Assembly: GCA_943328885.2 (NCBI GenBank) | Contig: CALQBT020000127.1 | Span: 1 to 7,350 of the forward strand | Direction of reading: 5' to 3' | DNA from: Bordetella parapertussis | GTDB lineage: Bacteria > Pseudomonadota > Gammaproteobacteria > Burkholderiales > Burkholderiaceae_C | Length of the DNA: 7,350 bases | Shown: positions 5,989 to 7,350 of the stretch, piece by piece | Layout of the letters: each line of letters starts with the position of its first letter | Numbering within the stretch: position 1 is the first letter of the stretch | The notes under the pieces: generated by a model | Seen by the model: the letters and a program-made list of their open reading frames with translations, nothing else | Database searches by the model: none | What the model was told of the DNA's origin: nothing | Position numbers and translations under genes: made by a program

Positions 5989-7023
5989 ATGACCAAGACT
6001 CCCCTGAAAACTGCGCTCGGCGCGCTGATCGCGCTGGGTGCGCTGGCGGCAACGCTGCCCGCGCAGGCCGGCAAGACCATCGACACCATCAAGCAGCGCG
6101 GCCAACTGGTTTGCGGTGTCAACCCCAGCCTGCCGGGATTTTCGGCCGCTGACAGCCAGGGCAACTGGGCCGGCTTGGACGTCGATGTCTGCAAGGCCGT
6201 CGCAGCGACCCTGCTCAGCGACGCCAGCAAGATCAAGTGGGTGCCTTTGAATGCCGCTCAGCGCTTTGCCGCGCTGCAGGCCGGCGAGATCGACATCCTG
6301 TCGCGCAACACCACCTGGACGCTGACGCGCGACGCCTCCTTGGGTTTGCATTTCACCGGCACCACGTATTACGACGGCCAGGGTTTCATGGTCACCAAGA
6401 AGTCCAAGATCACCAGCGCCAAGCAGCTCAAGGGCGCCACGGTCTGCGTGCAGTCGGGCACCACCACCGAGAAGAACCTGACCGACTATTCCAAGGCCGC
6501 CGGCCTGAACATGAAGTCGGTCGTGTTCGAGACCCAGGAAGCCACCAACAAGGCTTATTTCTCCGGGCGCTGCCAGGCTTACACCACCGACGCATCTGGC
6601 CTGGCCTCGGTGCGCAACAAGGAAGCCGGCAACCCAGAAGACCATGTGATCCTGCCTGAGCTGATCTCCAAAGAGCCGCTCGGGCCGTCGGTGCGCCGGG
6701 GTGACGACGAGTTCTTCGCGATCGTCAAATGGGTGGTGTTCGCGCTGGTCGAGGCCGAGGAGTACGGCATCACCCAGGCCAACGTCGACCAGATGAAGAC
6801 CAGCACCGACCCGGTGGTGCAGCGCATCCTGGGCACCTCCGAGGACACCGGCAAGCTGCTCGGCCTGGACAAGGACTGGGCTTACCGTGCGATCAAGGCC
6901 ACCGGCAACTACGGCGAGATCTTCGAGCGCAACGTTGGCCCAAAATCGACGCTCAAGCTGCCACGCGGCGCCAACAACCTGTGGAGCAAGGGCGGCTTCA
7001 TGTATGCCCCGCCGGTGCGCTGA
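5989..7023 (+). CDS. aapJ: General L-amino-acid ABC transporter, periplasmic binding protein
   Basis: A 344-residue periplasmic solute-binding protein that captures L-amino acids and delivers them to the AapQ/AapM permease with the ATPase AapP. Residues 1-27 form a signal peptide: a basic start (MTKTPLK), a hydrophobic core at about 9-23, and an AQA cleavage site before Gly28. There is no lipobox, so it should be soluble in the periplasm. Family marks are RGQLVCGVN (38-45), LPGFS followed by the GLDVDVCKA segment, LQAGEIDILSRNTTWT, and a C-terminal GGFMYAPP. Four cysteines (42, 68, 153, 195) remain in the mature protein and may form disulfides. Start at 5989 is chosen because it begins the signal peptide exactly and has AAGAGA about 8 bases upstream; an in-frame GTG at 5938 would add 17 unlikely residues. 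The permease gene follows 35 bp downstream. Broad amino-acid specificity is known for the family, not shown here. Confidence 0.94.
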   Translation: MTKTPLKTALGALIALGALAATLPAQAGKTIDTIKQRGQLVCGVNPSLPGFSAADSQGNWAGLDVDVCKAVAATLLSDASKIKWVPLNAAQRFAALQAGEIDILSRNTTWTLTRDASLGLHFTGTTYYDGQGFMVTKKSKITSAKQLKGATVCVQSGTTTEKNLTDYSKAAGLNMKSVVFETQEATNKAYFSGRCQAYTTDASGLASVRNKEAGNPEDHVILPELISKEPLGPSVRRGDDEFFAIVKWVVFALVEAEEYGITQANVDQMKTSTDPVVQRILGTSEDTGKLLGLDKDWAYRAIKATGNYGEIFERNVGPKSTLKLPRGANNLWSKGGFMYAPPVR

Positions 7024-7039
7024 GCGTTTGAGCGTTTGA
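7021..7039 (+). repeat. 8-bp tandem repeat giving stops in three frames
   Basis: The aapJ stop is part of TGAGCGTTTGAGCGTTTGA, two copies of GAGCGTTT. Because the unit is 8 bp, its TGA triplets at 7021, 7029 and 7037 fall in all three forward frames, so no ribosome reading past or slipping at the aapJ end can run on into aapQ. Confidence 0.7.
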
Positions 7040-7040
7040 C

Positions 7041-7088
7041 GGCCTTCGGCGACCTCGCATGACACCCTCAGCCCCGCCGCCGAAGGCC
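7041..7088 (+). promoter_or_regulatory. Long perfect stem-loop enclosing the aapQ start codon
   Basis: GGCCTTCGGCG (7041-7051) and CGCCGAAGGCC (7078-7088) are perfect 11-base reverse complements, leaving a 26-base loop that contains the aapQ ATG (7059-7061). The right arm is made by aapQ codons 7-10. In RNA this GC-rich stem could shield the aapJ 3' end from exonucleases and slow initiation at aapQ, giving more binding protein than permease. No T tract follows, so it is not a terminator. Confidence 0.6.
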
Positions 7089-7350
7089 CGCAGTTTCAGC
7101 TGGCGCAGCAAGTCGTTCCGCAACCTGGTCTACCAAGCCATTGCGGTGGCGCTGGTGATCGCGCTGGGCGCTTACCTGATGCACAACACGCTGCAGAACA
7201 TGCGGCTGCGCGGCATCCAGAGCGGCTTCGACTTCATCGCCCAGCCCGCGGGTTTCTCGATCGGCGAGTCGGTCGTGCCTTTCGATTCGGCCGAAAGCTA
7301 TGGCAAGGCCTTTCTGGTCGGGCTGTCCAACACCTTGCGCGTGGCGATCA
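7059..7350 (+). CDS. aapQ: General L-amino-acid ABC transporter permease AapQ (5' part)
   Basis: The first 97 codons of an inner-membrane permease, cut by the window end with the frame still open. After a basic cytoplasmic N-terminus (MTPSAPPPKARSFSWRSKSF) comes a likely first membrane helix at about 23-41, then NTLQNMRLRGIQSGFDFI, PAGFSIGES and YGKAFLVGLSNTLRVAI. These are typical AapQ/BztB-type sequences, including the long first periplasmic stretch before the conserved permease core. With AapM it would form the channel for amino acids bound by AapJ, powered by AapP; aapM and aapP should lie beyond the window. No Shine-Dalgarno site is visible, and the start codon sits in the loop of an 11-bp inverted repeat, so translation may be damped or coupled to aapJ. 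Start chosen because it is the first ATG in frame and gives the family N-terminus. Confidence 0.9.
   Translation, partial: MTPSAPPPKARSFSWRSKSFRNLVYQAIAVALVIALGAYLMHNTLQNMRLRGIQSGFDFIAQPAGFSIGESVVPFDSAESYGKAFLVGLSNTLRVAI

Noticed and set aside
1..7350. CRISPR array, insertion sequence, tRNA, rRNA, phage or toxin-antitoxin genes
   Set aside because: Read-through of the window shows no regularly spaced repeats, transposase-like product, tRNA cloverleaf or small toxin pair. Gene content is chromosomal metabolism, transport and regulation.

Overview
The window is GC-rich, has strong third-position G/C bias, and is densely packed with genes all on the + strand. Protein styles (AapJ/AapQ transporter proteins, an Atm1-type exporter, and a thiolase/crotonase cluster) suggest a betaproteobacterium, probably Burkholderiales. 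That assignment is inferred from gene type and composition, not from a marker gene. There is no mobile element, CRISPR array, rRNA or tRNA, and I did not find a clearly new multi-gene system. The most interesting features are in the gaps between genes and in unusual active-site residues.

Layout. (1) Positions 1-2795 look like a fatty-acid/acyl-CoA operon: a possible tail of an upstream gene (1-30), a FadA-like thiolase (57-1253), a crotonase-fold enzyme whose residues fit a delta3,delta2-enoyl-CoA isomerase better than a hydratase (1285-2052), and an SGNH/GDSL hydrolase with a probable GTG start (2079-2795). Gaps are 26-31 bp. A terminator-like hairpin with a T-rich tail follows at 2868-2897. 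(2) Positions 2913-5733 hold an Atm1/HMT1-type ABC half-exporter and, 49 bp downstream, a LysR regulator of the HypT/YjiE type. A perfect inverted repeat lies just before the regulator's GTG start. (3) Positions 5734-5988 are a 255-bp intergenic region with hairpins and a good -10 box (TATACT). (4) Positions 5989-7350 begin a general L-amino-acid ABC uptake operon: periplasmic binding protein aapJ, then the start of permease aapQ, which runs off the window. Between them are an 8-bp tandem repeat placing TGA in all three frames and a perfect 11-bp inverted repeat whose loop contains the aapQ start codon.

How it fits together. The first cluster would handle unsaturated acyl-CoAs: isomerisation of misplaced double bonds, thiolytic cleavage, and an esterase or thioesterase of unknown substrate. 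The middle pair suggests a thiol or oxidative-stress link, since Atm1-type exporters carry glutathione conjugates and HypT senses hypochlorite in E. coli; whether the regulator controls the exporter, itself or the downstream aap operon is not shown by the sequence. The aap genes import amino acids, and the structured aapJ-aapQ junction probably sets a high ratio of binding protein to permease.
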